From assembly GCF_001419985.1 (NCBI RefSeq), contig NZ_LJAL01000001.1, forward strand, positions 545,626-609,625: a stretch of 64,000 nt of DNA, read 5' to 3'. This document shows positions 9,017-16,676 of the stretch, piece by piece. A program made the translations under genes and the position numbers. Source of the DNA: Loktanella sp. 5RATIMAR09. Lineage in GTDB: Bacteria; Pseudomonadota; Alphaproteobacteria; Rhodobacterales; Rhodobacteraceae. Under the pieces are notes generated by a model. That model saw nothing but the letters and a program-made list of their open reading frames with translations, was not told the DNA's origin and made no database searches. The stretch's first letter is position 1; each line of letters starts with the position of its first letter.

Positions 9017-10297
9017 CTATTCTCCCGGAACGAGCGTGGCGGATGGCATTTTGCGATCCATGATTTTGGCTGCCATGGCGGCGGCGGCGATAAAGATGGC
9101 GGCTTCAGCGATGAACACGATCCCGAAGGCCTGGGTGTCGGTCATGGTGACGCGCAAGACATCAACCAGACCTGCGCCTACCAATCCGCCAAAACCGGCG
9201 GCGATGGCCTGTGCCGCGCCCCAAAGCCCCATACGGGTGCCTTCGCGGCGTGCGGCCCCTGCCGCAGCAAGCGCCATCATCGAGCCAATGGCTGCGACAG
9301 CAAACATCCCGTTAAAGAACCCCAGCAGGACGACTGCGGGAACAAGCGGAGCAGTTGGGCCGATGGGCCCGAGGAATGTGATGAGGATCAGCGCTGCGGC
9401 AGAGCCGACACAGCCCGTCATGACCCAGTTGCGCAATGCGCCGATCTTGAAGCCAGTGGCCAGTATACCGACGGCGAGCATGCCGATGAACACACCGCCG
9501 TTTTGCGCGCCCGAAAGCGAGGTCGATTGCCCCGGCGTAAAGCCGAAGACGAGGCCGGCGTAGGGTTCAAGGATCAGTTCCTGCATGAAGTAGGCGGTCA
9601 TCGACAGGAAGACGAAGATCGTGAAATTGCGCGCTTTGCGTTCGGACCAGACCTCTTTCAGCCCCTCCATGAAGGGTGTCGGATCCGGCTCGCGCACGGC
9701 AATCAGATTGCGTTCGATCCGGAATACGGCAAGGCAGGTCACAAGTGTTGCGATGGTCACAACGAAGCCCACGATCTCGATCAAGAGCAGCGGCGTGTAG
9801 GGGTCAATCAATTGCCCCACGATCCCTGCGGTCATTGCGATGCCAAAGATCATCATCAGCCACGTAATCGTGGCGGCGGCCGCACGCCGGTGCGGTGCTG
9901 TGGTAGTAGCCAGCAGTGCCAGTAGAGATGTGCCTGACGCGCCAACGCCAAGGCCGATCAGCGTGTATGCGACGATTGAAACGGTCAAACCAAGTGCAAA
10001 GGATTGCGCGAAGGCCAGCACCCCGCAAGCCGCAGTGAAAGCACCGAGCGCAAGCGCCACCATCCCGCCGATAATCCAGCGTGTCCGGTGCCCGCCGGTA
10101 TCCGAGTAGAACCCCCAATGCGGGCGCGTCAGTTGAATACCGTAGTGCAAGCCGACCAAAAGCCCCGGCAGGATCGCTGGCAGTGAGAGTTCCACCACCA
10201 TCAGCCGGTTCAATGTGGATGTCGTCAGGACGACAATCGCCCCCAATGCCATTTGCACAAAACCAAGTCTGATAATCTGGAACCATGAAAGTGTCAT
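9017..10297 (-). CDS. PucC/BCH2-family major facilitator (bch2-type) protein
   Basis: 426 residues starting MTLSWFQIIRLGFVQ. About twelve hydrophobic segments with PucC-family signatures (TLNRLMVVEL, PGLLVGLHYGIQLTRPHWGF, GTSLLALLATTTAP). It corresponds by position (between bchG and bchP) and length to the Rhodobacter orf428/bch2 product, a PucC/LhaA relative implicated in pigment handling or antenna assembly; the exact role is unproven. The ATG at 10297 comes one base after the bchG stop, so a longer in-frame start at 10324 inside bchG is unlikely. Confidence 0.9.
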   Translation of the reverse strand: MTLSWFQIIRLGFVQMALGAIVVLTTSTLNRLMVVELSLPAILPGLLVGLHYGIQLTRPHWGFYSDTGGHRTRWIIGGMVALALGAFTAACGVLAFAQSFALGLTVSIVAYTLIGLGVGASGTSLLALLATTTAPHRRAAAATITWLMMIFGIAMTAGIVGQLIDPYTPLLLIEIVGFVVTIATLVTCLAVFRIERNLIAVREPDPTPFMEGLKEVWSERKARNFTIFVFLSMTAYFMQELILEPYAGLVFGFTPGQSTSLSGAQNGGVFIGMLAVGILATGFKIGALRNWVMTGCVGSAAALILITFLGPIGPTAPLVPAVVLLGFFNGMFAVAAIGSMMALAAAGAARREGTRMGLWGAAQAIAAGFGGLVGAGLVDVLRVTMTDTQAFGIVFIAEAAIFIAAAAMAAKIMDRKMPSATLVPGE

Positions 10298-10298
10298 A

Positions 10299-11213
10299 TC
10301 AGCCTCCAATGCTCCGCAAGGCAACGGCGCTGATCATCATGCCGCTGATGTAGAACAGAATACCCATGCCCTGATACCAGGGCGTCTTGCCTTCGGGATC
10401 GCACAGCAGAACGCGCATGGCCCCCAGTTGTACCGCCAGCATCGCCAGAACGCCCAATGCAAAACCGGGCTTGTCCCAATAGGTCAGCAGGCCGATGACG
10501 ATGACCTGCGGCACGGCCATGATCCAGCAGGCAACCTGCGCGGCGCGCGCGGGCCCAAGTGTGACAGGCAGCGATCGCAGACCGGTCGCGCGGTCGCCTT
10601 CGATGGCTTTGAAATCATTCAGCGTCATGATCCCATGCGCGCCGACGCCGTAAAGCACCGCGATCAGGATGACCTGCGGGCTGGGTGCGCCAGCGGCGAC
10701 AACAGCAGCACCAGTGATCCATGGCAGGGTTTCATAAGCGAGGCCGCAAAGCCCCGGCCCCCACCAGCCGGATTTCTTGGCGCGGATCGGCTCGGCGGAA
10801 TAGGCCCAAGCCGCGGCAATGGCCAAAATCGTTGCGCCAAAGCCCCAAGGGCCCAGCTGATACCCGACCGCCAGCCCCAACACAGTCATTGCAAGCGCGA
10901 TATAAAGGCCCCAACGTCCGGGAATACGCCCCGAAGGAATCGGGCGATCCGGTTCGTTGATGGCATCGACGTGACGGTCGCACCAATCATTCGCGGCCTG
11001 CGACATGCCGCAGACGATCGGGCCGGCGAGCACGACGCCCAAGACGACTAAAAACCATTGACCAGAGGGGCTTATGCCCGATGACACGACGCCGCACAGA
11101 TAGGCCCACATCGGTGGAAACCAGGTCACAGGTTTGATCAGCCGCAGCATTGCGCGGGGCTCGGGCCAGCGGCGTATGACTGGTTCAATATGTAAATCTG
11201 ACGTTACACTCAT
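10299..11213 (-). CDS. bchG: Bacteriochlorophyll synthase BchG
   Basis: 304 residues, UbiA prenyltransferase superfamily. The first aspartate motif is NDWCDRHVDAINEPDRPIPSG and the second is NDFKAIEGDRATGLRSLP; eight to nine membrane helices are visible, and KPVTWFPPMWAYLCGVVSSG is typical of BchG/ChlG. It esterifies bacteriochlorophyllide with geranylgeranyl or phytyl diphosphate. It heads the leftward unit bchG-pucC-bchP-idi. One PpsR-type site lies inside its first codons and two more just upstream. Because of this, a start at Met22 (MLRLIKPVTW) cannot be excluded. Confidence 0.96.
   Translation of the reverse strand: MSVTSDLHIEPVIRRWPEPRAMLRLIKPVTWFPPMWAYLCGVVSSGISPSGQWFLVVLGVVLAGPIVCGMSQAANDWCDRHVDAINEPDRPIPSGRIPGRWGLYIALAMTVLGLAVGYQLGPWGFGATILAIAAAWAYSAEPIRAKKSGWWGPGLCGLAYETLPWITGAAVVAAGAPSPQVILIAVLYGVGAHGIMTLNDFKAIEGDRATGLRSLPVTLGPARAAQVACWIMAVPQVIVIGLLTYWDKPGFALGVLAMLAVQLGAMRVLLCDPEGKTPWYQGMGILFYISGMMISAVALRSIGG
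11191..11208. promoter_or_regulatory. PpsR/CrtJ-type operator, site 1 (in bchG start)
   Basis: TGTAA-N8-TTACA, a perfect inverted repeat of the half-site pattern known for PpsR/CrtJ (TGT-N12-ACA). It covers bchG codons 2-8. Confidence 0.75.
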
Positions 11214-11215
11214 AA

Positions 11216-11233
11216 TGTCAGTTTAATGTGACA
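11216..11233. promoter_or_regulatory. PpsR/CrtJ-type operator, site 2
   Basis: TGTCA-N8-TGACA, again TGT-N12-ACA. It lies immediately upstream of the bchG start codon, 25 bp centre to centre from site 1, and on the minus strand would overlap a weak -10-like TTAAAC that sits 17 bp from TTGCCC. Confidence 0.75.
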
Positions 11234-11250
11234 TGCGGCGTTTGGGCAAG

Positions 11251-11268
11251 TGTAAAGGTCAGTTGACA
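11251..11268. promoter_or_regulatory. PpsR/CrtJ-type operator, site 3
   Basis: TGT-N12-ACA (TGTAA at the left, TTGACA at the right), 35 bp centre to centre from site 2. The right half-site is degenerate outside the core ACA. Confidence 0.65.
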
Positions 11269-11418
11269 CTGCGCCATCTTGTCACCAGGCGCGGCAGGCT
11301 CCTTGATGCGCCTGCCGGGCCCACAAAGCGCGTTTGTTTTTCATCGAATTGTTTCATTAAGCCTGCTTTCACTTCTGCCCCTCTATGCCCGTTCCGGGTG
11401 ACAACATGAGGTAGCGAG

Positions 11419-12237
11419 ATGAGCACAGGAACAAACGCGCCAACAATTATCAAACGCAAGAAGGTGATCGCCGGTGGGGGGCACCACGGTGGTGCCTGGA
11501 AGGTCGCATATGCCGATTTCGTCACAGCGATGATGGCGTTCTTTATGCTGATGTGGTTGCTTAACGCCACAACCGAGCAGCAGCGCAAGGGTTTGGCGGA
11601 TTACTTTTCGCCAACAATTCCCATCAACCGCATTTCAGGCGGCGGGTCCGGTGCGTTTGGCGGCGACAATATCTTTACCGAAAATACCTTGGCACAAAGT
11701 GGCACTGGGATCGGCGCGCCGTCGCGCAGTGAAAGCGAGACCGAGGCAGACGCCGTGGCGGCAGCCCAAGTCGCGGCCCTGCGCGAAATCGAAGCAGTAC
11801 TTTTGGGGCAGGGCGGTGAAAGCATGCTGTCCGATCAGGCGCTACGCCACATCATTACCCGCCTCACGGATGAGGGCCTTGTGATCGAGATATTTGATCT
11901 GCCCGATGTTACGCTCTTTGTTGATGACACGGTCGTCCCCAATCCGGTGACTGCAGAGATTGCCGCGATCATGGCGCGGCTGTTTCGAACTGTCCGCAAT
12001 GGTGTCGCGATCGAAGGGCATCTCAGCGCCAAGTCCGTCCTGAAGATCGACAACCCTGTGTGGGAACTGTCAACCGGCAGGGCCGCCCAGATGCGCCTGC
12101 TGCTGCAAAGTGGCGGTCTCGATCCAATGCGCATTGTTCGCCAGACGGGTGCGGGCGACCGCGATCCGGCCGTCCGCGACACGACTGCCCCGCGCAACAA
12201 CCGTATTGAGGTCATCCTGCTGCGTTCAGACCGCTAG
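11419..12237 (+). CDS. motB: Flagellar motor stator protein MotB
   Basis: 272 residues. The N-terminus is the MotB plug/membrane helix AWKVAYADFVTAMMAFFMLMW with the proton-binding aspartate at D33. The C-terminal OmpA-type domain is seen as VAIEGHLSAKS, ELSTGRAAQMRLLL and APRNNRIEVILL. It anchors the stator to peptidoglycan. No motA is adjacent. It is divergent from bchG (205 bp between) and upstream of flgE, the order usual for Rhodobacterales flagellar loci. Confidence 0.92.
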   Translation: MSTGTNAPTIIKRKKVIAGGGHHGGAWKVAYADFVTAMMAFFMLMWLLNATTEQQRKGLADYFSPTIPINRISGGGSGAFGGDNIFTENTLAQSGTGIGAPSRSESETEADAVAAAQVAALREIEAVLLGQGGESMLSDQALRHIITRLTDEGLVIEIFDLPDVTLFVDDTVVPNPVTAEIAAIMARLFRTVRNGVAIEGHLSAKSVLKIDNPVWELSTGRAAQMRLLLQSGGLDPMRIVRQTGAGDRDPAVRDTTAPRNNRIEVILLRSDR

Positions 12238-12338
12238 GGCGATATCATTCTAATTTTAGTCATTAGGGGGGCGTTAAGGCGCGGGGCTTAGGGGTGGTGT
12301 GAACATTAGTCATCTCTGACGCAGAAAGGCTCATCTAT

Positions 12339-13865
12339 ATGACGATTTCCTCTTCCCTGAACGCCAGCGTTGCCGGTTTGGCGGCAAATGCCTCTCGGTT
12401 GGCCACGATCTCGGACAATATTTCGAACTCATCAACCTATGGCTACAAAAGGGCGGTGACCGATTTTCAATCAATGGTGATCGAAAGCGGGCAGGGAACC
12501 TATTCGGCAGGTGGTGTGCGCACAACGACCTCACGCCTGATTGACGAACGCGGTGCGCTGGTGTCGACGTCAAACCCCACTGATCTTGCCGTCCGGGGCC
12601 GGGGGATGCTGCCGGTCACGTCGGAAACCTCTGTGGCTGTCAATAATGGCGACAATCCTTTGTTCCTGACTACTACCGGATCTTTCCGCCCGGACGCCCA
12701 AGGATACCTGCGCACGCCCGGAGGGTTGGTCTTGCTTGGGGTGCCGGCGGCGGCCGACGGAACTATTCCCAACTATCCGCGCGATTCTATCGACGGTTTG
12801 GTACCTGTCCAGATCAACGCCAACCAATTTGCGGGCGAGGCGACGACACGTGTTGACCTTTCGGTCAACCTGCCGGCCACTTCGACGCGCGAAGGATCGC
12901 CGGGTGATACAGAAACGCTCTCGGTTGAGTATTTTGACAACCTGGGTGCGTCTTCGAACCTGAGCTTTCTGTTCACGCCAACTGTGCCTGCAAACGGGTC
13001 ATCCAATACATGGACGATGGAAATTCGCGACAGTGAGTCCGATGTCGATCTCGACGGTATTCCCGATGTTGTCGGCGAATATACACTGACTTTCGATGCA
13101 ACACGCGGCGGCGGCGGCACGCTTGCAAACGTTGATTTTGCAGACCCCCTGAACCCGATTGGCGGGGCCTATGATCCGCTGACTGGCGCACTGACGATTG
13201 CAGTTGATGGTGGGCCGATGGAGATCAATATCGGTGAATTGGGCAGCTCGATCGGATTGACCCAACTATCCGATGCCTTCGCGCCTGTTTCCATTTCCAA
13301 GAATGGCACGCCCGTGGGCAGCCTGACCTCAATCGAGGTGGACCAGAACGGTTTCGTGCGGGCGTCCTTTGACATCGGGATCAACCGTGTTCTTTATCAA
13401 ATTCCTTTGGTTGATGTGCCCAACGTCAATGGTTTGGAAACGCTTGACCAGCAAAGCTATCGTGTGACGCCTGACAGTGGCTCTTTCTTTCTATGGGATG
13501 CGGGTGATGGGCCCACAGGGGATATCGTTGGCTTTGCCCGCGAGGAATCTGCCACCGATGTTGCCGGTGAACTGACGGAACTGATCCAGACACAGCGGGC
13601 CTATTCGTCAAACGCGAAGGTCATCCAGACTGTGGAATCGTCCTTGGCCGAGGCAACCTCTTTACCGGTTGAGATCATGGACTGTGTTTTGGAGAGATCG
13701 TTGTTGATCGACTTGAGCGTTTGCAGCGCAACCATTGCGCTGTTGTTAGTCAAAATACTGGACATAAGTCAGGTCCTTCATATGTGGCGCTTTGCACCGG
13801 GTTGGTTGGAAACTCCGCAAATTTATTGCGGTGCGATGCGTCATTCTGACGGAAATCACCGATGA
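12339..13865 (+). CDS. flgE: Flagellar hook protein FlgE with aberrant C-terminus
   Basis: 508 residues. Residues 1 to about 430 are a good FlgE: the N-terminal helix (SLNASVAGLAANASRLATISDNISNSSTYGYKR split across the rod/hook motif), the hook core, and the C-terminal heptad region LTELIQTQRAYSSNAKVIQT. FlgE normally ends about a dozen residues later. Here the frame continues for some 75 residues through DNA that on the opposite strand is the 5' end of a flagellin gene and its leader (13601-13965). The tail (VLERSLLIDLSVCSA and on) is therefore antisense flagellin read-through and not a domain. Hook assembly needs this end, so function is doubtful. Confidence 0.85.
   Translation: MTISSSLNASVAGLAANASRLATISDNISNSSTYGYKRAVTDFQSMVIESGQGTYSAGGVRTTTSRLIDERGALVSTSNPTDLAVRGRGMLPVTSETSVAVNNGDNPLFLTTTGSFRPDAQGYLRTPGGLVLLGVPAAADGTIPNYPRDSIDGLVPVQINANQFAGEATTRVDLSVNLPATSTREGSPGDTETLSVEYFDNLGASSNLSFLFTPTVPANGSSNTWTMEIRDSESDVDLDGIPDVVGEYTLTFDATRGGGGTLANVDFADPLNPIGGAYDPLTGALTIAVDGGPMEINIGELGSSIGLTQLSDAFAPVSISKNGTPVGSLTSIEVDQNGFVRASFDIGINRVLYQIPLVDVPNVNGLETLDQQSYRVTPDSGSFFLWDAGDGPTGDIVGFAREESATDVAGELTELIQTQRAYSSNAKVIQTVESSLAEATSLPVEIMDCVLERSLLIDLSVCSATIALLLVKILDISQVLHMWRFAPGWLETPQIYCGAMRHSDGNHR
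13601..13765 (-). pseudogene. Truncated flagellin gene, 5' fragment only
   Basis: Minus-strand frame of 54 codons starting MSSILTNNSAMVALQTLKSI, continuing to STGKEVASAKDDSTVW: the conserved N-terminus of Rhodobacterales flagellin. A good ribosome site (AAGGACC) sits 8-9 bases before the ATG. After TVW the match ends and the frame hits a stop inside flgE DNA. The shared 12-15 bp at 13626-13638 (CCAGACTGTGGA) could belong to either gene. The rest of the flagellin gene, and the flaF/flbT genes that usually follow, are absent here. Confidence 0.85.
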
Positions 13866-13967
13866 CTTCGTACCGGTGCGCCTTTGTGGCGATGGCCGAT
13901 ATGTACCCAGTCCAGGCTGAACAACCTCTTAACTCAACCCCGCAAAATAAAGAGAATTTGACTGAAA

Positions 13968-14309
13968 TCAGGCCTTTTTCTCGAGTGCGGGGTTGTGGGT
14001 CCGGACATGTTCCAGGCGGCCTGCGTTGTCATAAACGCTTAAACCGCTTTTGACGTTCTGAAGCGCGGCAAGACGCTCGCCTGCGGCTGCGACCCCTTTG
14101 ATTGCAGCCGCCATCAACGCAAGGTTCTCGTCCATCTTTTGACGCACCGGCCGCAAAACATCTTTCGTGGGACTCGTTCTTTCCAGCTGTATCAGCAGCT
14201 CCTCTTTTTGCTTCACGAACGTGGCCAACGCCTCGAAATCTGCCGCAATCAACGCTTCGCGCTCCTGATTCAGCAACTGGTGCAATTGGGTGATGACCGT
14301 ATTAAGCAA
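13968..14309 (-). CDS. FlgN-like flagellar export chaperone
   Basis: 113 residues, mostly alpha-helical, no hydrophobic segment: QLHQLLNQEREALIAADFEALATFVKQKEELL is the FlgN pattern (helical chaperone for hook-associated proteins). It begins with TTG overlapping the flgJ-like stop by 8 bp. It precedes the truncated flagellin on the same strand, the place expected in Rhodobacterales clusters. Family assignment is by pattern and context. Confidence 0.7.
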   Translation of the reverse strand: MLNTVITQLHQLLNQEREALIAADFEALATFVKQKEELLIQLERTSPTKDVLRPVRQKMDENLALMAAAIKGVAAAGERLAALQNVKSGLSVYDNAGRLEHVRTHNPALEKKA

Positions 14310-14595
14310 TGTTTCGGACCTTCATCGCCTCGAATAGCGCCTCGGCTAACCCGATTCCCCCCGCCTTGACCATTTCCTGGGCCTGCGACTCTCTCAGGAA
14401 CGAAGCGAAATGTTCTTCGCCAGCGCCACCACCAAATGCTTCACGCGGTTTGCCGACGCCTGCGGATTTCAGCATTTCCGCGAGAAAAGTAGCCTCCATC
14501 TTTTGGGCGGCATCACGCAGTCGCTCATCAGCCTTGATAAAGTCCGGCAGGGTGGGTGCGGGCCGTGGCGGTGGCAGATCAGTAATCATTGTCAT
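14302..14595 (-). CDS. flgJ: FlgJ N-terminal-type rod-binding protein
   Basis: 97 residues. The core LRDAAQKMEATFLAEMLKSAG followed by a glycine-rich loop and FASFLRESQAQEMVKAGGIGLAEALFEAM is the rod-binding domain of FlgJ without the muramidase domain, as is usual in alphaproteobacteria. It would cap the growing rod in the periplasm. It is divergent from fliK (104 bp); both starts have a GGAGAA ribosome site. Confidence 0.85.
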   Translation of the reverse strand: MTMITDLPPPRPAPTLPDFIKADERLRDAAQKMEATFLAEMLKSAGVGKPREAFGGGAGEEHFASFLRESQAQEMVKAGGIGLAEALFEAMKVRNIA

Positions 14596-14699
14596 CGGAT
14601 TCTCCGGTTTGTGGTCCGCGCAACTTGGACGACGTTCCTAAACATTCAGTAAGTTTTTTGCGCCAAACAGATGATCGAACAAACGCAATCGGAGAACCG

Positions 14700-16001
14700 A
14701 TGATTCCCTTGATTCTTTCCCAGTCGGGAACGACCACCGCACAAACCCTGCCTGTAACCCAGGCGGGTGCGGTCACCGGTGATGGCCCGACATTCGATAA
14801 GATGATGCTGGCGGCAGCGCAGGCAGGCGATGACGCCCAAGGTGATGCGGGTGACGGCGTCTTGGGTGCGGCTGTTGTTGTCGACCCTGACCTGCCCGCG
14901 GATGAAGCAACGCCTGCACCCGCGTTGACAAAGGATGGGCTGCACAGGGCTGAACTGCCCGTTTCTGTGCCAACCTCTGTGCCCGTGAAAGGGGCGGAAG
15001 CGAATAGTGATAATGCGCCCGCGTTGCAGGTCCCGATGGCAGGCAAACCGCCAGTGTTGCTGCGTGAGGGTACGACCCCTCCTGCGGCTGCACGCGCGGC
15101 AGACGCAGAAAAACAGCCAGATCAGACCACTCTTGCGGTGCGCGAAAGCAAATCAAAGGGTGCGTCTGTCGCCCAATCTGTGGTCGAGGGGCGTTTGCCG
15201 CTCAAGGGACTTTCCGAGACACCACCCCTGCAACAACCACAGCCATCACGCGCCGAAGCCGCAAAGGCGGATGCCCCGCCACCTGCAACACTTTTATCCG
15301 CCCGGTCCAAGCCCGGGGTCGAAACCGCGGATCAGGTTAAAGATCCGCAAAAGCCCCAGTTTCAACCGGTCGAAGAACAGTCACGACACGGGCGCGAAGA
15401 GGCGACACCACGGGCAACGCCAAACACGCCTGCGCCTGTTTTTGCGGCACAGCCGCCAGCCGTGGCTTTGGCGCAGGCCGTGACACAGGCGCAGCGCGAG
15501 ATGACAGAAAAGGTACTTAAACCGGCCGATGTGGATAGTATTTTGTCGGCCATGCCTGCCGAACGGCATGCCACGGCAACTGGCACTTCGGCTCCTGTCG
15601 CTTCTACTGCTGCACCAGAAACAGCGCGGCAGGCTGCCGCGCAGATCGCGGTGGCTGTCACGAATAGCAACGGCAAGACGACGGAAATTGCGCTCAATCC
15701 AGAAGAATTGGGGCGGGTAAAGCTCAGCCTTACTGCGGGTGATGGTGTCATCACGGTGAACCTGCTTGCTGATCGTCCCGAAACGCAGGATCTGCTGCGG
15801 CGGCACATTGATGCGCTGGCACAGGAGTTCCGCCAGCTTGGCTATACGTCAATCTCATTTTCGTTTGGCGAACAAAAAGGGCAGGCGCAGCCACAGTCCT
15901 TACCTGATGGGCCATCTGTTGAGCAAGAGATACAAGATACGGTTCCAATCCCCCAAGCCACGCCAGCAACTGCTGCAGGTGGTCTCGATTTGCGCATTTA
16001 A
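14700..16001 (+). CDS. fliK: Flagellar hook-length control protein FliK
   Basis: 433 residues from ATG 14700, preceded by GGAGAACC. The first 300 residues are low-complexity, rich in Ala, Pro, Thr and Gln, as in FliK rulers. The C-terminal Flg_hook domain is clear: EIALNPEELGRVKLSLTAGDG, then LRRHIDALAQEFRQLGY. FliK measures hook length and switches export specificity. The frame is open 37 codons further upstream but that part is antisense to the flgJ leader. flgD follows after 9 bp. Confidence 0.9.
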   Translation: MIPLILSQSGTTTAQTLPVTQAGAVTGDGPTFDKMMLAAAQAGDDAQGDAGDGVLGAAVVVDPDLPADEATPAPALTKDGLHRAELPVSVPTSVPVKGAEANSDNAPALQVPMAGKPPVLLREGTTPPAAARAADAEKQPDQTTLAVRESKSKGASVAQSVVEGRLPLKGLSETPPLQQPQPSRAEAAKADAPPPATLLSARSKPGVETADQVKDPQKPQFQPVEEQSRHGREEATPRATPNTPAPVFAAQPPAVALAQAVTQAQREMTEKVLKPADVDSILSAMPAERHATATGTSAPVASTAAPETARQAAAQIAVAVTNSNGKTTEIALNPEELGRVKLSLTAGDGVITVNLLADRPETQDLLRRHIDALAQEFRQLGYTSISFSFGEQKGQAQPQSLPDGPSVEQEIQDTVPIPQATPATAAGGLDLRI

Positions 16002-16010
16002 GGAGCAATC

Positions 16011-16676
16011 ATGGATATCACGCAACTCTCACAAACGACGGTCACACCGCCCAACGCGGGCGCTACAGGTGCGACGGCGCAGATCAGCTCTGATTTTGAG
16101 ACCTTCTTGAAGATGCTGACGGCGCAAATGCAGTACCAAGACCCGCTGAACCCAATCGATTCGACCGACTATGCGACGCAGCTGGCAACCTTTTCAGGGG
16201 TTGAACAGGCGGTGCTGACGAATGACCTGTTGCGATCACTCAGCACCCAGATGACGACAGGGGGACTGGTTGAAATGGCAGCACTTGTCGGCAAAGAGGT
16301 GCGTACAGAGGGACCTGCCTACTTCAATGGCCAGCCAATGACATTGCTTGCGACCAGAACCGTGGCGTCTGACAGCGCAGAGCTTGTCGTGCGCAATGCC
16401 GCAGGCGAAGAGGTGCAGCGGCAGGAGGTCCCGACCGGTGCAGAGACGGTGCAGTGGGCGGGCGTTGGCCCCAATGGCACGCCTATGCCAGCGGGGGTCT
16501 ATCAATTCGAAATCCAGTCGAAATCGAATGGTCAGGTCATCGCGCAGAACCCCGTCGCAACCTATAATACTGTAAACGAGGTCCGGCTTGAGGGGGGCGT
16601 CACCATGTTGGTTCTGACGGGGGGAATCACCGTCGCAAGCGATCAGGTCACAGCGCTACGTGATGCAGACAGTTAG
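16011..16676 (+). CDS. flgD: Flagellar hook cap protein FlgD
   Basis: 221 residues. The N-terminal signature FETFLKMLTAQMQYQDPLNPIDSTDYATQLATFSGVEQ (split here: FLKMLTAQMQYQDPLNP) is diagnostic for FlgD. The C-terminal FlgD Ig-like region contains GPNGTPMPAGVYQFE. It forms the cap under which FlgE polymerises. Spacing of 9 bp and a GGAG ribosome site show cotranscription with fliK. Its stop overlaps the stop of convergent ubiB by 4 bp. Confidence 0.92.
   Translation: MDITQLSQTTVTPPNAGATGATAQISSDFETFLKMLTAQMQYQDPLNPIDSTDYATQLATFSGVEQAVLTNDLLRSLSTQMTTGGLVEMAALVGKEVRTEGPAYFNGQPMTLLATRTVASDSAELVVRNAAGEEVQRQEVPTGAETVQWAGVGPNGTPMPAGVYQFEIQSKSNGQVIAQNPVATYNTVNEVRLEGGVTMLVLTGGITVASDQVTALRDADS

Noticed and set aside
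13660..13865. A genuine extra domain at the end of FlgE
   Set aside because: The opposite strand encodes a textbook flagellin N-terminus with ribosome site, so the plus-strand translation is a by-product.
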